Assembly (NCBI RefSeq): GCF_051014445.1
Contig: NW_027488367.1
Coordinates: 23,979,501-24,043,500 of the forward strand
Length of the DNA: 64,000 nucleotides
From: Colletes latitarsis
Taxonomy: Eukaryota > Arthropoda > Insecta > Hymenoptera > Colletidae
Reading direction: 5' to 3'
This document shows, one piece after another, positions 22,869-35,450 of the stretch; positions within the stretch are counted from its first letter, which is position 1; each line of letters begins with the position of its first letter. The translations under genes were made by a program, and so were the position numbers. Under the pieces are notes generated by a model. It made no database searches. It was not told the origin of the DNA and was given only the letters and a program-made list of their open reading frames with translations.

Positions 22869-23220
22869 CACATACTTGTTAAACAGATACAGGGTTTTTT
22901 ATGGTTTGGTTCACGTAGTAATGTGGTACCACACTGAAACATTCAATTAAACCTGGTCTTGATAAATATTTTAGAGGATAACGCATGTTAGGTCTGGGTT
23001 AGGACTAGGATTTGCCCCCATCAGGCTCATACTTTCGCATATTTCTCATACTTCATGGCTGGATCCTGGGCTATTTCTGGATTGGATCACGTAGTAATGT
23101 GGTACCACACTGAAACTGTCAATTAAACCTGGTTTTGATCAATATTTTAGAGAATAATTCATGTTATGTCTAGGTTAGGTCTGGGATTTGCTCTCATCAG
23201 GCTCATTCTTTCGCATATTT

Positions 23221-23396
23221 CTCATACTTGATGGCTAGATCCTGGGCTATTTCTGGATTGCATCACGTAGTAATGAAGTACAACACTGAAACAGTCAATT
23301 AAACCTGGTTTCCATCAATATCTTAGAGGACAACGCAAGTTAGGTCTGGGAGAGGTCTGGGATTTGCTCTCATCGGGCTCATACTTTCGCGTTTTT
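23221..23396 (+). repeat. Reference monomer, class 2 (GATGGCTAGATCC / GAAGTACAACACTG type)
   Basis: This 176-bp class starts CTCATACTTGATGGCTAGAT, has CTGGATTGCATCACG instead of CTGGTTTGGATCACG, and reads TAATGAAGTACAACACTG where class 1 has the palindrome, so the dyad is lost. It is usually preceded by GCATATTT. A hybrid subtype has TTCATGGCTAGATCC with a class 1 GGTACC centre. Confidence 0.75.
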
Positions 23397-23498
23397 CACA
23401 TACTTGTTGAACAGATCCTGGGTTTCTTCTGGTTTGGATCACGTAGTAATGTGGGACCACACTGAAACAATCAATTAAACCTGGTCATGATAAATATT

Positions 23499-24640
23499 TT
23501 AGAGGCTAACGCATGTTAGGTCTAGGTTAGGTCTGGGATTTTCACTCATCAGACTCATACTTTCGCATTCTTCACATACTTTTTGAACGGATCCCGGGTT
23601 TTTTCTGGCTTGGATCACGTAGTAATGTGGGATCACACTGAAACAATCAATTAAACCTGGTACTGATAAATATTTTAGAGGATAACGCATTTTAGGTCTG
23701 GGATAGGTCTGGGATTTGCCCTCATCAGACTCATACTTTCGCACACTTCACATACTCGTTGAACAGATCCTGGGTTATTTTCTGGTTTGGATCACATAGT
23801 AATGTGGTACCACACTGAAACAGTCGATTAAACCAGGTTTCGATCAATATTTTTGTGGATAACGCATGTTAGGTCTAGGTTAGGCCGGGGTTTTTCACTC
23901 ATCAGACTCATACTTTCGCATTCTTCACATACTTGTTGAACGGATCCTGGGTTTTTACTGGTTTGGATCACGTAGTAATGTGGTACCACGCTGAAACAGT
24001 CAATTAAAACTGGTTTCGATCAATATTTTAGAGGATAACGCAAGTTTGGTCTGGGATAGGTCTGGGATTCGCCCTCATCAGGCTCATACTTTCGCGTTTT
24101 TTACATACTTGCTGGACTGATCCTGGGTTTTTTCTGGTTTGGATCACGTAGCAATGTGGTACCACACTGAAACTGTCGATTAAACCTGGTTTCGATCAAT
24201 ATTTTAGAGGATAACGCAAGTTTGGTCTGGGATAGGTCTGGGATTTGTCCTCATCAGGGTCATACTTTCGCAGTTTTAACATACATGTTGGCCTGATCGA
24301 GGGTTATTTCTGCTTTGGATCGCGTAGTGAGGTGGTACCACACTGAAGCAGTCCATTAAACCTGGTTTGGATCAATATTTTAGAGGAGAACGCATGTTAG
24401 GTTTGGGTTAGGTCTAGGATTTGCCCTCATCAGGCTCATACTTTCGCATATTTCTCATACTTTATGACTAGATCCTGTGCTGTTTCTGGATTGTATCACG
24501 TAGTAATGTGGTACCACGCTGAAACAGTCAATTAAAACTGGTTTCGATCAATATTTTAGAAGATAACGCAAGTTAGGTCTGGGATAGGTTTGGGATTCGC
24601 CCTCATCAGGCTCATACTTTCGCGTTTTCCACATACTTGT
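23499..24640 (+). repeat. Truncated last copy of the 19-monomer HOR
   Basis: The copy follows its neighbour until GGATTTGTCCTCATCAGG near 24255, then jumps to CAGTTTTAACATACATGTTG, skipping about two monomers. It continues in register until about 24640, where GAACTGATCC replaces GAACAGATCC and similarity to the HOR ends. Confidence 0.65.
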
Positions 24641-25194
24641 TGAACTGATCCTGGGTTTTTTCTGGTTTGGATTTCGTAGCAATGTGGTACCACACTGAAA
24701 CAGTCGATTAAACCTGGTTTCGATCAATATTTTAGAGGATAACGCAAGTTTGGTCTGGGATAGGTCTGGGATTTGCCTTCATCAGGGTCATACTTTCGCG
24801 TTTTTCACATACTTGTTGAACAGATCCTGGGTTTTTTCTGGTTTGGATCACGTAGTAATGTGGGACCACACTGAAACAATCAATTAAACCTGGTCATGAT
24901 AAATATTTTAGAGAATAATTCATGTTAGGTCTAGGTTAGGTCTGGGATTTGCTCTCATCAGGCTCATTCTTTCGCATATCTCTCACACTTGATGGCTAGA
25001 TCCTGGGCTTTTTCTGGATTGCATCACGTAGTAATGAAGTACAACACTGAAACAGTCAATTAAACCTGGTTTCCATCAATATCTTAGAGGACAACGCAAG
25101 TTAGGTCTGGGATAGGTCTGGGATTTGCTCTCATCAGGCTCATACATTCGCGTTTTTCACATACTTGTTGAACAGATCCTGGGTTTTTCTGGTT

Positions 25195-26956
25195 TGGATC
25201 ACGTAGTAATGTGGGACCACACTGAAACAATCAATTAAACCTGGTCATGATAAATATTTTAGAGGATAACGCATGTTAGGTCTGGGATAGGTCTGGGATT
25301 TGCCCTCATCAGACTCATACTTTCGCATTCCTCACATACTTGTTGAACGGATCCTGGGTTTTTACAGGTTTGGATCACGTAGTAATGTGGTACCACGCTG
25401 AAACAGTCAATGAAAACTGGTTTCGATAAATATTTTAGAGGATTACGCAAGTTTGGTCTGGGATAGGTCTGGGATTCGCCCTCATCAGGCTCATACTTTC
25501 GCGTTTTTCACATACCTGTTCAACTGATCCTGGGTTTTTTCTGGTTTGGATCACGTAGCAATGTGTTACCACACTGAAACAGTCCATTAAACCTGGTTTG
25601 GATCAATATTTTTGAGGATAACGCATGTTAGGTCTAGGTTAGGCCTGGGATTTTCACGCATCAGACTCATACTTTCGCATTCTTCACATACTTGTTGAAC
25701 GGATCCTGGGTTTTTTCTGGTTTGGATCACGTAGTAATGTGGGACCACACTGAAACAGTCGATTAAACCTGGTCTTGATAAATATTTTAGAGGACAACGC
25801 ATGTTAGGTCTGGGTTAGGTCTAGGATTTGCCCTCATCAGGCTCATACTTTCGCATATTTCTCATACTTCATGGCTAGATCCTGGGCTATTTCTGGTTTG
25901 GTTCACGTAGTAATGTGGGACCACACCGAAACAATCAACTATACCTGGTTTCGATCAATATTTTAGAGGATAACGCAAGTTTGGTCTGGGATAGGTCTGG
26001 GATTTGCCCTCATCAGGCTCATACTTTCGCACACTTCACATACTCGTTGACAAGATCCTGGGTTTTTTTCTGGTTTGGATCACGTAGTAATGTGGGACCA
26101 CACTGAAACAATCAATTAAACCTGGTCATGATAAATATTTTAGAGGATAACGCATGTTAGGTCTGGGATAGGTCTGGGATTTGCCCTCATCAGACTCATA
26201 CTTTCGCATTCCTCACATACTTGTTGAACGGATCCTGGGTTTTTACAGGTTTGGATCACGTAGTAATGTGGTACCACGCTGAAACAGTCAATGAAAACTG
26301 GTTTCGATCAATATTTTAGAGGATTACGCAAGTTTGGTCTGGGATAGGTCTGGGATTCGCCCTCATCAGGCTCATACTTTCGCGTTTTTCACATACCTGT
26401 TCAACTGATCCTGGGTTTTTTCTGGTTTGGATCACGTAGCAATGTGTTACCACACTGAAACAGTCCATTAAACCTGGTTTGGATCAATATTTTTGAGGAT
26501 AACGCATGTTAGGTCTAGGTTAGGCCTGGGATTTTCACGCATCAGACTCATACTTTCGCATTCTTCACATACTTGTTGAACGGATCCTGGGTTTTTTCTG
26601 GTTTGGATCACGTAGTAATGTGGGACCACACTGAAACAGTCGATTAAACCTGGTCTTGATAAATATTTTAGAGGACAACGCATGTTAGGTCTGGGTTAGG
26701 TCTAGGATTTGCCCTCATCAGGCTCATACTTTCGCATATTTCTCATACTTCATGGCTAGATCCTGGGCTATTTCTGGTTTGGTTCACGTAGTAATGTGGG
26801 ACCACACCGAAACAATCAACTATACCTGGTTTCGATCAATATTTTAGAGGATAACGCAAGTTTGGTCTGGGATAGGTCTGGGATTTGCCCTCATCAGGCT
26901 CATACTTTCGCACACTTCACATACTCGTTGACAAGATCCTGGGTTTTTTTCTGGTT
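25195..26956 (+). repeat. 881-bp (five-monomer) tandem duplication
   Basis: Positions 25195-26075 are repeated at 26076-26956. The offset is 881 bp for several markers (for example 25587/26468 and 25915/26796). The copies are almost identical. A visible difference is GATAAATATT near 25426 against GATCAATATT near 26307. The end of the second copy changes to GTGGTACCTTACTG. Confidence 0.8.
25333..25508 (+). repeat. Reference monomer, class 1 (GGATCC / GGTACC type)
   Basis: This class has TTGAACGGATCCTGGG (a BamHI site), the GTGGTACCAC palindrome (a KpnI site) and typically a GCATTCTTCACAT or GCGTTTTTCACAT junction with its neighbour. A subtype has GTGGGACCAC in place of GTGGTACCAC, followed by AATCAATTAAACCTGGTC. 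This is the most frequent class through the array. Confidence 0.8.
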
Positions 26957-29900
26957 TGGATCACGTAGTAATGTGGTACCTTACTGAAACAGTCGATTCA
27001 ACCTGGTTTCGATTAATATTTTTGAGGATAACGCATGTTAGGTCTGGGATAGGTCTGGGATTTGCCCTCATCAGGCTCATACTTTTGCAGTTTTAACATG
27101 CATGTTGACCTGATCGAGGGTTTTTTCTGCTTTGGATCACGTAGTAATGTGGTGCCACACTAAAGCAGTCAATTAAAACTGGATTCGATCAATATTTTAG
27201 AGGATAACGAAAGTTATGTCTAGTTTAGGCCTGGGATTTGCCCTCATCAGACTCATACTTTCGCATACTTCACATACTTGTTGAGCAGATCCTGGGTATT
27301 TTTCTGGTTTGGATCACGTAGTAATGTGGTACCACGCTGAAACAGTCAATTAAACCTGGTTTCGATCAATATTATTGAGGATAACGCATGTTAGGTCTAG
27401 GTTAGGCCTGGGATTTTCACTCATCAGACTCATACTTTCGCATTCATCACATACTTGTTGAACGGATCCTGGGTTTTTTCTGGTTTGGATCACGTAGTAA
27501 TGTGGGACCACACTGAAACAGTCAATTAAACCTGGTTTCGATCAATATATTAGAGAATAATTCATGTTAGGTCTAGGTTAGGTCTGGGATTTGCCCTCAT
27601 CAGGCTCATTCTTTCGCATATTTCTCATACTTGATGGCTAGATCCTGGGCTTTTTCTGGATTGCATCACGTAGTAATGAAGTACAACACTGAAGCAGTCA
27701 ATTAAACCTGGTTTCCATCAATATCTTAGAGGACAACGCAAGTTAGGTCTGGGATAGGTCTGGGATTTGCCCACATCAGGCTCATACTTTCGCGTTTTTC
27801 ACATACTTGTTGAACAGATCCTGGAGTTTTTCTGGTTTGGATCACGTAGTAGTGTGGTACCACACTGAAACAGTCCATTAAACCTGGTTTGGATCAACAT
27901 TTTAGAGGATAACGCATGTTAGGTCTGGGATTTTCACTCATCAGACTCATACTTTCGCATTCTTCACATACTTGTTGAACGGATCCTGTGTTTTTTTTGG
28001 TTTGGATCCCGTAGTAATGTGGGACCACACTGAAACAATGAATTAAACCTGGTCTTGATAAATATTTTAGAGGATAACGCGTGTTAGGTCTGGGATAGGT
28101 CTGGGATTTGCCCTCATCACACTCATACTTTCGCACTCTTCTCATACTTGTTGAACGGATCCTGGGTTTTTTCTGGTTTGGGTCACGTAGTAATGTGGTA
28201 CCACACTGAAACATTGAATTAAACCTGGTCTTGATAAATATTTTAGAGGATAACGCATGTTAGGTCTGGGTTAGGTCTAGGATTTGCCCTCATCAGGCTC
28301 ATACTTTCGCATATTTCTCATACTTCATGGCTGGATCCTGGGCTATTTCTGGATTGGATCACGTATTAATGTGGTACCACACTGAAACAGTCAATTAAAT
28401 CTGGTTTTGATGAATATTTTAGAGAATATTTCATGTTAGGTATAGGTTAGGTCAGGAATTTGCTCTCATCAGGCTCATTCTTTCGCATATTTCTCATACT
28501 TGATGGCTAGATCCTGGGCTTTCTCTGGATTGCATCACGTAGTAATGAAGTACAACACTGAAACAGTCAATTAAACCTGGTTTCCATCAATATCTTAGAG
28601 GACAACGCAAGTTAGGTCTGGGATAGGTCTGGGATTTGCCCTCATCAGACTCATACTTTCGCACACTTCACATACTCGTTGAACAGATCCTGGGTTATTT
28701 TCTGGTTTGGACCACATAGTAATGTGGAACCACACTGAAACAGTCGATTAAACCAGGTTTCGATCAATATTTTTTAGGATAACGCATGTTAGGTCTAGGT
28801 TAGGCCTGAGATTTGCCCTCATCAGGGTCATACTTTCGCAGTTTTAACATACATGATGACCTGATCGAGGGTTTTTTCTGCTTTGGATCACGTAGGAAAG
28901 TGGTACCACACTGAAACTGTCCATTAAACCTGGTTTGGATCAATATTTTAGAGGATAACGCATGTTAGGTCTAGGTTAGCCCTGGGATTTTCACTCATCA
29001 GACTCATACTTTCGCATTCTTCACATACTTGTTGAACGGATCCTGGGTTTTTTCTGGTTTGGTTCACGTAGTAATGTGGTACCACACTGAAACATTCAAT
29101 TAAACCTGATCTTGATAAATATTTTAGAGGATAACGCATGTTAGGTTTGGGTTAAGTCTAGGATTTGCCCTCATCAGGCTCATACTTTCGCATATTTCTC
29201 ATACTTCATGGATAGATCCTGGGCTGTTTCTGGATTGTATCACGTAGTAATGTGGTACCACGCTGAAACAGTCAATTAAACCTGGTTTCGATCAATATTT
29301 TAGAGGATAACGCAAGTTAGGTCTGGCATAGGTCTGGGATTCGCCCTCATCAGGCTCATACTTTCGCGTTTTTCACATACTTGTTGAACTGATCCTGGGC
29401 TTTTTCTGGTTTGGATCACGTAGTAATGTGGTACCACACTGAAACAGTCAATTAAACCTGGTTTCGATCAATATTTTAGAGAATAATTCATGTTATGTCT
29501 AGGTTAGGTCTGGGATTTGCTCTCATCAGACTCATTCTTTCGCATATTTCTCATACTTGATGGCTAGATCCTGGGCTTTCTCTGGATTGCATCACGTAGT
29601 AATGAAGTACAACACTGAAACAGTCAATTAAACCTGGTTTCCATCAATATTTTAGAGGACAACGCATGTTAGGTCTAGGTTAGGCCTGGGATTTGCCCTC
29701 ATCAGGGTCATACTTTCGCAGTTTTAACATACATGCTGACCTGATCGAGGGTTTTTTCTGCTTTGGATCACGTAGCAAAGTGGTACCACACTGAAACTGT
29801 CCATTAAACCTGGTTTGGATCAATATTTTAGAGGATAACGGATGTTAGGTCTAGGTTAGCCCTGGGATTTTCACTCATCAGACTCATACTTTCGCATTCT

Positions 29901-32630
29901 TCACATACTTGTTGAACGGATCCTGGGTTTTTTCTGGTTTCGTTCACGTAGTAATGTGGTACCACACTGAAACATTCAATTAAACCTGATCTTGATAAAT
30001 ATTTTAGAGTATAACGGATGTTAGGTCTGGGTTAGGTCTAGGATTTGCCCTCATCAGGCTCATACTTTCGCATATTTCTCATACTTCATGGCTAGATCCT
30101 GGGCTGTTTCTGGATTGTATCACGTAGTAATGTGGTACCACGCTGAAACGGTCAATTAAACCTGGTTTCGATCAATATTTTAGAGAATAACGCAAGTTAG
30201 GGCTGGCATAGGTCTGGGATTTGCCCACATCAGGCTCATACTTACGCGTTTTTCACATACTTGTTGAACAGATCCTGGGTTTTTTCTGGTTTGGATCACG
30301 CAGTAGTGTGGTACCACACTGAAACAGTCCATTAAACCTGGTTTGGATCAACATTTTAGAGGATAACGCATGTTAGGTCTATGTTAGGTCTGGGATTTTC
30401 ACTCATCAGACTCATACTTTCGCATTCTTCACATGCTTCTTGAACGGATCCTGTGTTTTTTCTGGTTTGGATCCCGTAGTAATGTGGGACCACACTGAAA
30501 CAATCAATTAAACCTGGTCTTGATAAATATTTTAGAGGATAACGCGTGTTAGGTCTGGGATAGGTCTGGGATTTGCCCTGATCACACTCATACTTTCGCA
30601 CACTTCACATACTCGTTGAACAGATCCTGGGTTATTTTCCGGTTTGGATCACATAGTAATGTGGTACCACACTGAAACAGTCGAATAAACCAGGTTTCGA
30701 TCAATATTTTTGAGGATAACGCATGTTAGGTCTAGGTTAGGCCTGGGATTTTCACTCATCAGACTCATACTTTCGCACTCTTCTCATACTTGTTGAACGG
30801 ATCCTGGGTTTTTTCTGGTTTGGATCACGTAGTAATGTGGTACCACACTGAAACATTGAATTAAACCTGGTCTTGATAAATATTTTAGAGGACAACGCAT
30901 GTTAGGTCTGGGTTAGGTCTAGGATTTGCCCTCACCTGGCTCATACTTTTGCATATTTCTCATACTTCATGGCTGGATCCTGGGCTATTTCTGGATTGGA
31001 TCACGTATTAATGTGGTACCACACTGAAACAGTCAATTAAACCTGGTTTTGATGAATATTTTAGAGAATAATTCATGTTAGGTCTAGGGTAGGCATGGGA
31101 TTTGCTCTCAGCAGGCTCATTCTTTCGCATATTTCTCATACTTGACGGCTAGATCCTGGGCTTTCTCTGGATTGCATCACGTAGTAATGAAGTACAACAG
31201 TGAAACAGTCAATTAAACCTGGTTTCAATCAATATTTTAGAGAATAATTCATGTTAGGTCTAGGTTAGGTCTGGGATATGCTGTCATCAGGCTCATTCTT
31301 TCGCATATTTCTCATACTCGATGGCTAGATCCTGGGCTTTCTCTGGATTGCATCACGTAGTAATGAAGTACAACACTGAAACAGTCAATTAAACCTGGTT
31401 TCCATCAGTATTTTAGAGGACAACGCATGTTAGGTCTAGGTTAGGCCTGGGATTTGCTCTCATCAGGGTCATACTTTCGAAGTTTTAACATACATGTTGG
31501 TCTGATCGAGGGTTTTTTCTGCTTTGGATCACGTAGTAAAGTGGTACCACACTGAAACAGTCCATTAAACCTGGTTTGGATCAATATTTTTGAGGATAAC
31601 GCATGTTAGGTCTAGGTTAGGCCGGGGATTTTCACTCATCAGACTCATACTTTCGCATTCTTCACATACTTGTAGAACGGATCCTGGGTTTTTACTGGTG
31701 CGGATCACGTAGTAATGTGGTACCACACTGAAACATTCAATAAACCTGGTCTTGATAAATATTTTAGAGGATAACGCATGTTAGGTCTGGGTTAGGTCTA
31801 GGATTTGCCCTCATCAGGCTCCTACTTTCGCATATTTCTCATACTTCATGGCTGGATCCTGGGCTATTTCCGGATTGGATCACATAGTAATGTGGTACCA
31901 CACTGAAACAGTCAATTAAACCTGGTTTTGATCAATATTTTTGAGAATAATTCATGTTAGGTCTAGGTTAGGTCAGGGATTTGGTCTCATCAGGCTCATT
32001 CTTTCGCATATTTCTCATACTTGATGGCTAGATCCTGGGCTTTTTATGGATTGGATCACGTAGTAATGAAGTACAACACTGAAACAGTCAATTAAACCTG
32101 GTTTCCATCAATATTTTAGAGGACAACGCATGTCAGGTCTAGGTTAGGTCTGGGATTTGCTCTTATCAGGGTCATACTGTCGCAGTTTTAACTTACTTGT
32201 TGAACGGATCCTGGGTTTTTTCTGGTTTGGTTCACATAGTAATGTGGTACCACACTGAAACATTCAATTAAACCTGGTCTTGATAAATATTTTAGAGGAT
32301 AACGCATGTTAGGTTTGGGTCAGGTCTAGGATTTGCCCTCATCAGGCTCATACTTTCGCATATTTCTTATTCTTCATGGCTAGATCCTGGGCTGTTTCTG
32401 GATTGTATCACATAGTAATGTGGTACCACGCTGAAACAGTCGATTAAACCTGGTTTCGATCAATATTTTAGAGGATAACGCAAGTTAAGTCTGGGATAGG
32501 TCTGGGATTTGACCTCATCAGACTCATACTTTCGCGTTTTTCACATACTTGTTGAACAGATCCTTGGTTTTTTCTGGTTTGGATCACGTAGTAATGTGGT
32601 ACCACACTGAAACAGTCGATGAAACCTGGT
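26957..32630 (+). repeat. Satellite block D: mixed monomers, no clear long HOR
   Basis: Class 1, 2 and 3 monomers alternate irregularly. Short two- to four-monomer stretches recur with several differences (for example 28800-29150 and 29690-30010), but I found no near-identical long unit. Nothing other than satellite is seen. Confidence 0.55.
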
Positions 32631-35450
32631 TTCGATCAATATTTTAGAGGATAACGCAAGTTAAGTCTGGGATTGGTCTGGGATTTGACCTCATCAGACT
32701 CATACTTTCGCACAGTTCACATACTCGTTGAACAGATCCTGGGTTATTTTCTGGTTTGGACCACATAGTAATGTGGAACCACACTGAAACAGTCGATTAA
32801 ACCAGGTTTCGATCAATATTTTTGAGGATAACACATGTTAGGTCTAGGTTAGGCCTGGGATTTTCACTCATCAGGCTCATACTTTCGCATTCTTCACATA
32901 CTTGTTGAACGGATCCTGGGTTTTTTCTGGTTTGGATCACGTAGTAATGTGGGACCACACTGTAACAGTCAATTAAACCTGGTTTCGATCAATATTTTAG
33001 AGAATAATTCATGCTAGGTCTAGGTTAGGTCTGGGATTTGCTCTCATCAGGCTCATTCTTTCGCATATTTCTCATACTTGATGGCTAGATCTTGGGCTTT
33101 TTCTGGATTGCATCACGTAGTAATGAAGTACAACACTGAAACAGTCAATTAAACCTGGCTTCCAACAATATCTTAGAGGACAACGCAAGTGAGATCTGGG
33201 ATAGGTCTGGGATTTGCCCTCATCAGGCTCATAGTTTCGCGTTTTTCACATACTTGTTGAACGGATCCTGGGTTTTTTCTGGTTTGGATCACGTAGTAAT
33301 GTGGGACCACACTGAAACAATCAATTAAACCTGGTCTTGATAAATATTTTAGAGGATAACGCATGTTAGGTCTGGGATAGGTCTGGGATTTGCCCACATC
33401 AGGCTCATACTTTCGCGTTTTTCACATACTCGTTGAACAGATCCTGGGTTATTTTCTGGTTTGGATCACGTAGTAATGTGGTACCACACTGAAACAGCCG
33501 ATTAAACCAGGTTTCGATCAATATTTTTGAGGATAACGCATGTTAGGTCAAGTTTAGGCCTGGTATTTTCACTCATCAGACTCATACTTTCGCATTCTTC
33601 TCATACTTGTTGAACGGATCCTGGGTTTTTTCTGGTTTGGATCACGTAGTAATGTGGGACCACACAGAAACAATCAATTAAACCTCGTCTTGATAAATAT
33701 TTTAGGGGATAACGCATGTTAGGTCTGGGTTAGGTCTAGGATTTGCCCTCGTCAGGCTCATACTTTCGCATATTTCTCATACTTCATGGCTAGATCCTGG
33801 GCTATTTCTGGATTGTATCACGTAGTAATGAAGTACAACACTGAAACAGTCAATTAAACCTGGTTTCCATCAATATTTGAGAGGATAACGCAAGTTAGGT
33901 CTGGGATAGGTCAGCGATTTGCCCTCATCAGGCTCATACTTTCGCGTTTTTCACATACTTGTTGAACAGATCCGTGGTTTTTTCTGGATTGCGTCACGTA
34001 GTAGTGTGGTACCACACTGAAACAGTCGATTAAACCTGGTTTCGATCAATATTTTAGAGGATAACGCAAGTTAAGTCTGGGATTGGTCTGGGATTTGACC
34101 TCATCAGACTCATACTTACGCACACTACACATACTCGTTGAACAGATCCTGGGTTATTTTCTGGTTTGGACCACATAGCAATGTGGAACCACACTGAAAC
34201 AGTCGATTAAACCAGGTTTCGATCAATATTTTTGGGGATAACACATGTTAGGTCTAGGTTAGGCCTGGGATTTTCACTCATCAGGCTCATACTTTCGCAT
34301 TCTTCACATACTTGTTGAACGGATCCTGGGTTTTTTCTGGTTTGGATCACGTAGTAATGTGGGACCACACTGTAACAGTCAATTAAACCTGGTTTCGATC
34401 AATATTTTAGAGAATAATTCATGCTAGGTCTAGGTTAGGTCTGGGATTTGCTCTCATCAGGCTCATTCTTTCGCATATTTCTCATACTTGATGGCTAGAT
34501 CTTGGGCTTTTTCTGGATTGCATCACGTAGTAATGAAGTACAACACTGAAACAGTCAATTAAACCTGGCTTCAAACAATATCTTAGAGGACAACGCAAGT
34601 GAGATCTGGGATAGGTCTGGGATTTGCCCTCATCAGGCTCATAGTTTCGCGTTTTTCACATACTTGTTGAACGGATCCTGGGTTTTTTCTGGTTTGGATC
34701 ACGTAGTAATGTGGGACCACACTGAAACAATCAATTAAACCTGGTCTTGATAAATATTTTAGAGGATAACGCATGTTAGGTCTGGGATAGGTCTGGGATT
34801 TGCCCACATCAGGCTCATACTTTCGCGTTTTTCACATACTCGTTGAACAGATCCTGGGTTATTTTCTGGTTTGGATCACGTAGTAATGTGGTACCACACT
34901 GAAACAGCCGATTAAACCGGGTTTCGATCAATATTTTTGAGGATAACGCATGTTAGGTCAAGGTTAGGCCTGGTATTTTCACTCATCAGACTCATACTTT
35001 CGCATTCTTCTCATACTTGTTGAACGGATCCTGGGTTTTTTCTGGTTTGGATCACGTAGTAATGTGGGACCACACAGAAACAATCAATTAAACCTCGTCT
35101 TGATAAATATTTTAGGGGATAACGCATGTTAGGTCTGGGTTAGGTCTAGGATTTGCCCTCGTCAGGCTCATACTTTCGCATATTTCTCATACTTCATGGC
35201 TAGATCCTGGGCTATTTCTGGATTGTATCACGTAGTAATGAAGGCACAACACTGAAACAGTCAATTAAACCTGGTTTCCATCAATATTTGAGAGGATAAC
35301 GCAAGTTAGGTCTGGGATAGGTCAGCGATTTGCCCTCATCAGGCTCATACTTTCGCGTTTTTCACATACTTCTTGAACAGATCCGTGGTTTTTTCTGGAT
35401 TGCGTCACGTAGTGGTGTGGTACCACACTGAAACAGTCGATTAAACCTGG
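32631..35450 (+). repeat. 1410-bp (eight-monomer) tandem duplication
   Basis: Copy one (about 32631-34040) and copy two (about 34041-35450) share the rare variants AAGTTAAGTCTGGGATTGG (32658 and 34068), GTGGAACCACAC, AAGTGAGATCTGGG and AACCTCGTCTTG at a constant offset of 1410 bp. Copy two has a one-base insertion, GAAGGCACAACACTG, near 35240. Confidence 0.78.

Larger units (their letters stand above)
20155..23498 (+). repeat. Canonical 19-monomer HOR copy (3344 bp)
   Basis: This is the only copy in the window with a single marker Y and full length. Marker X to Y is 1575 bp and Y to the next X is 1769 bp. It is a suitable reference for the unit. Confidence 0.75.
11340..24640 (+). repeat. Satellite block B: higher-order repeat with a 19-monomer (3344 bp) unit
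   Basis: Two independent marker variants show the period. Marker X is a segment starting at 13291, 15580, 20155 and 23499. Marker Y is GACCAATAGTTTTGAGG at 11522, 17155, 18386 and 21730. X-to-X 20155-23499 and Y-to-Y 18386-21730 are both exactly 3344 bp, that is 19 x 176. Copies in order: a leading partial copy (about 11340-13290), a 13-monomer copy lacking marker Y (13291-15579), a 26-monomer copy with two Y markers 1231 bp apart (15580-20154), a 19-monomer copy (20155-23498) and a truncated last copy ending near 24640. Copies are near-identical by eye. Confidence 0.85.

Noticed and set aside
14336..26987. Plus-strand 63-residue ORFs at 14336-14527, 25915-26106 and 26796-26987
   Set aside because: These are chance openings in single satellite monomers. 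The last two are the same sequence in the 881-bp duplication.
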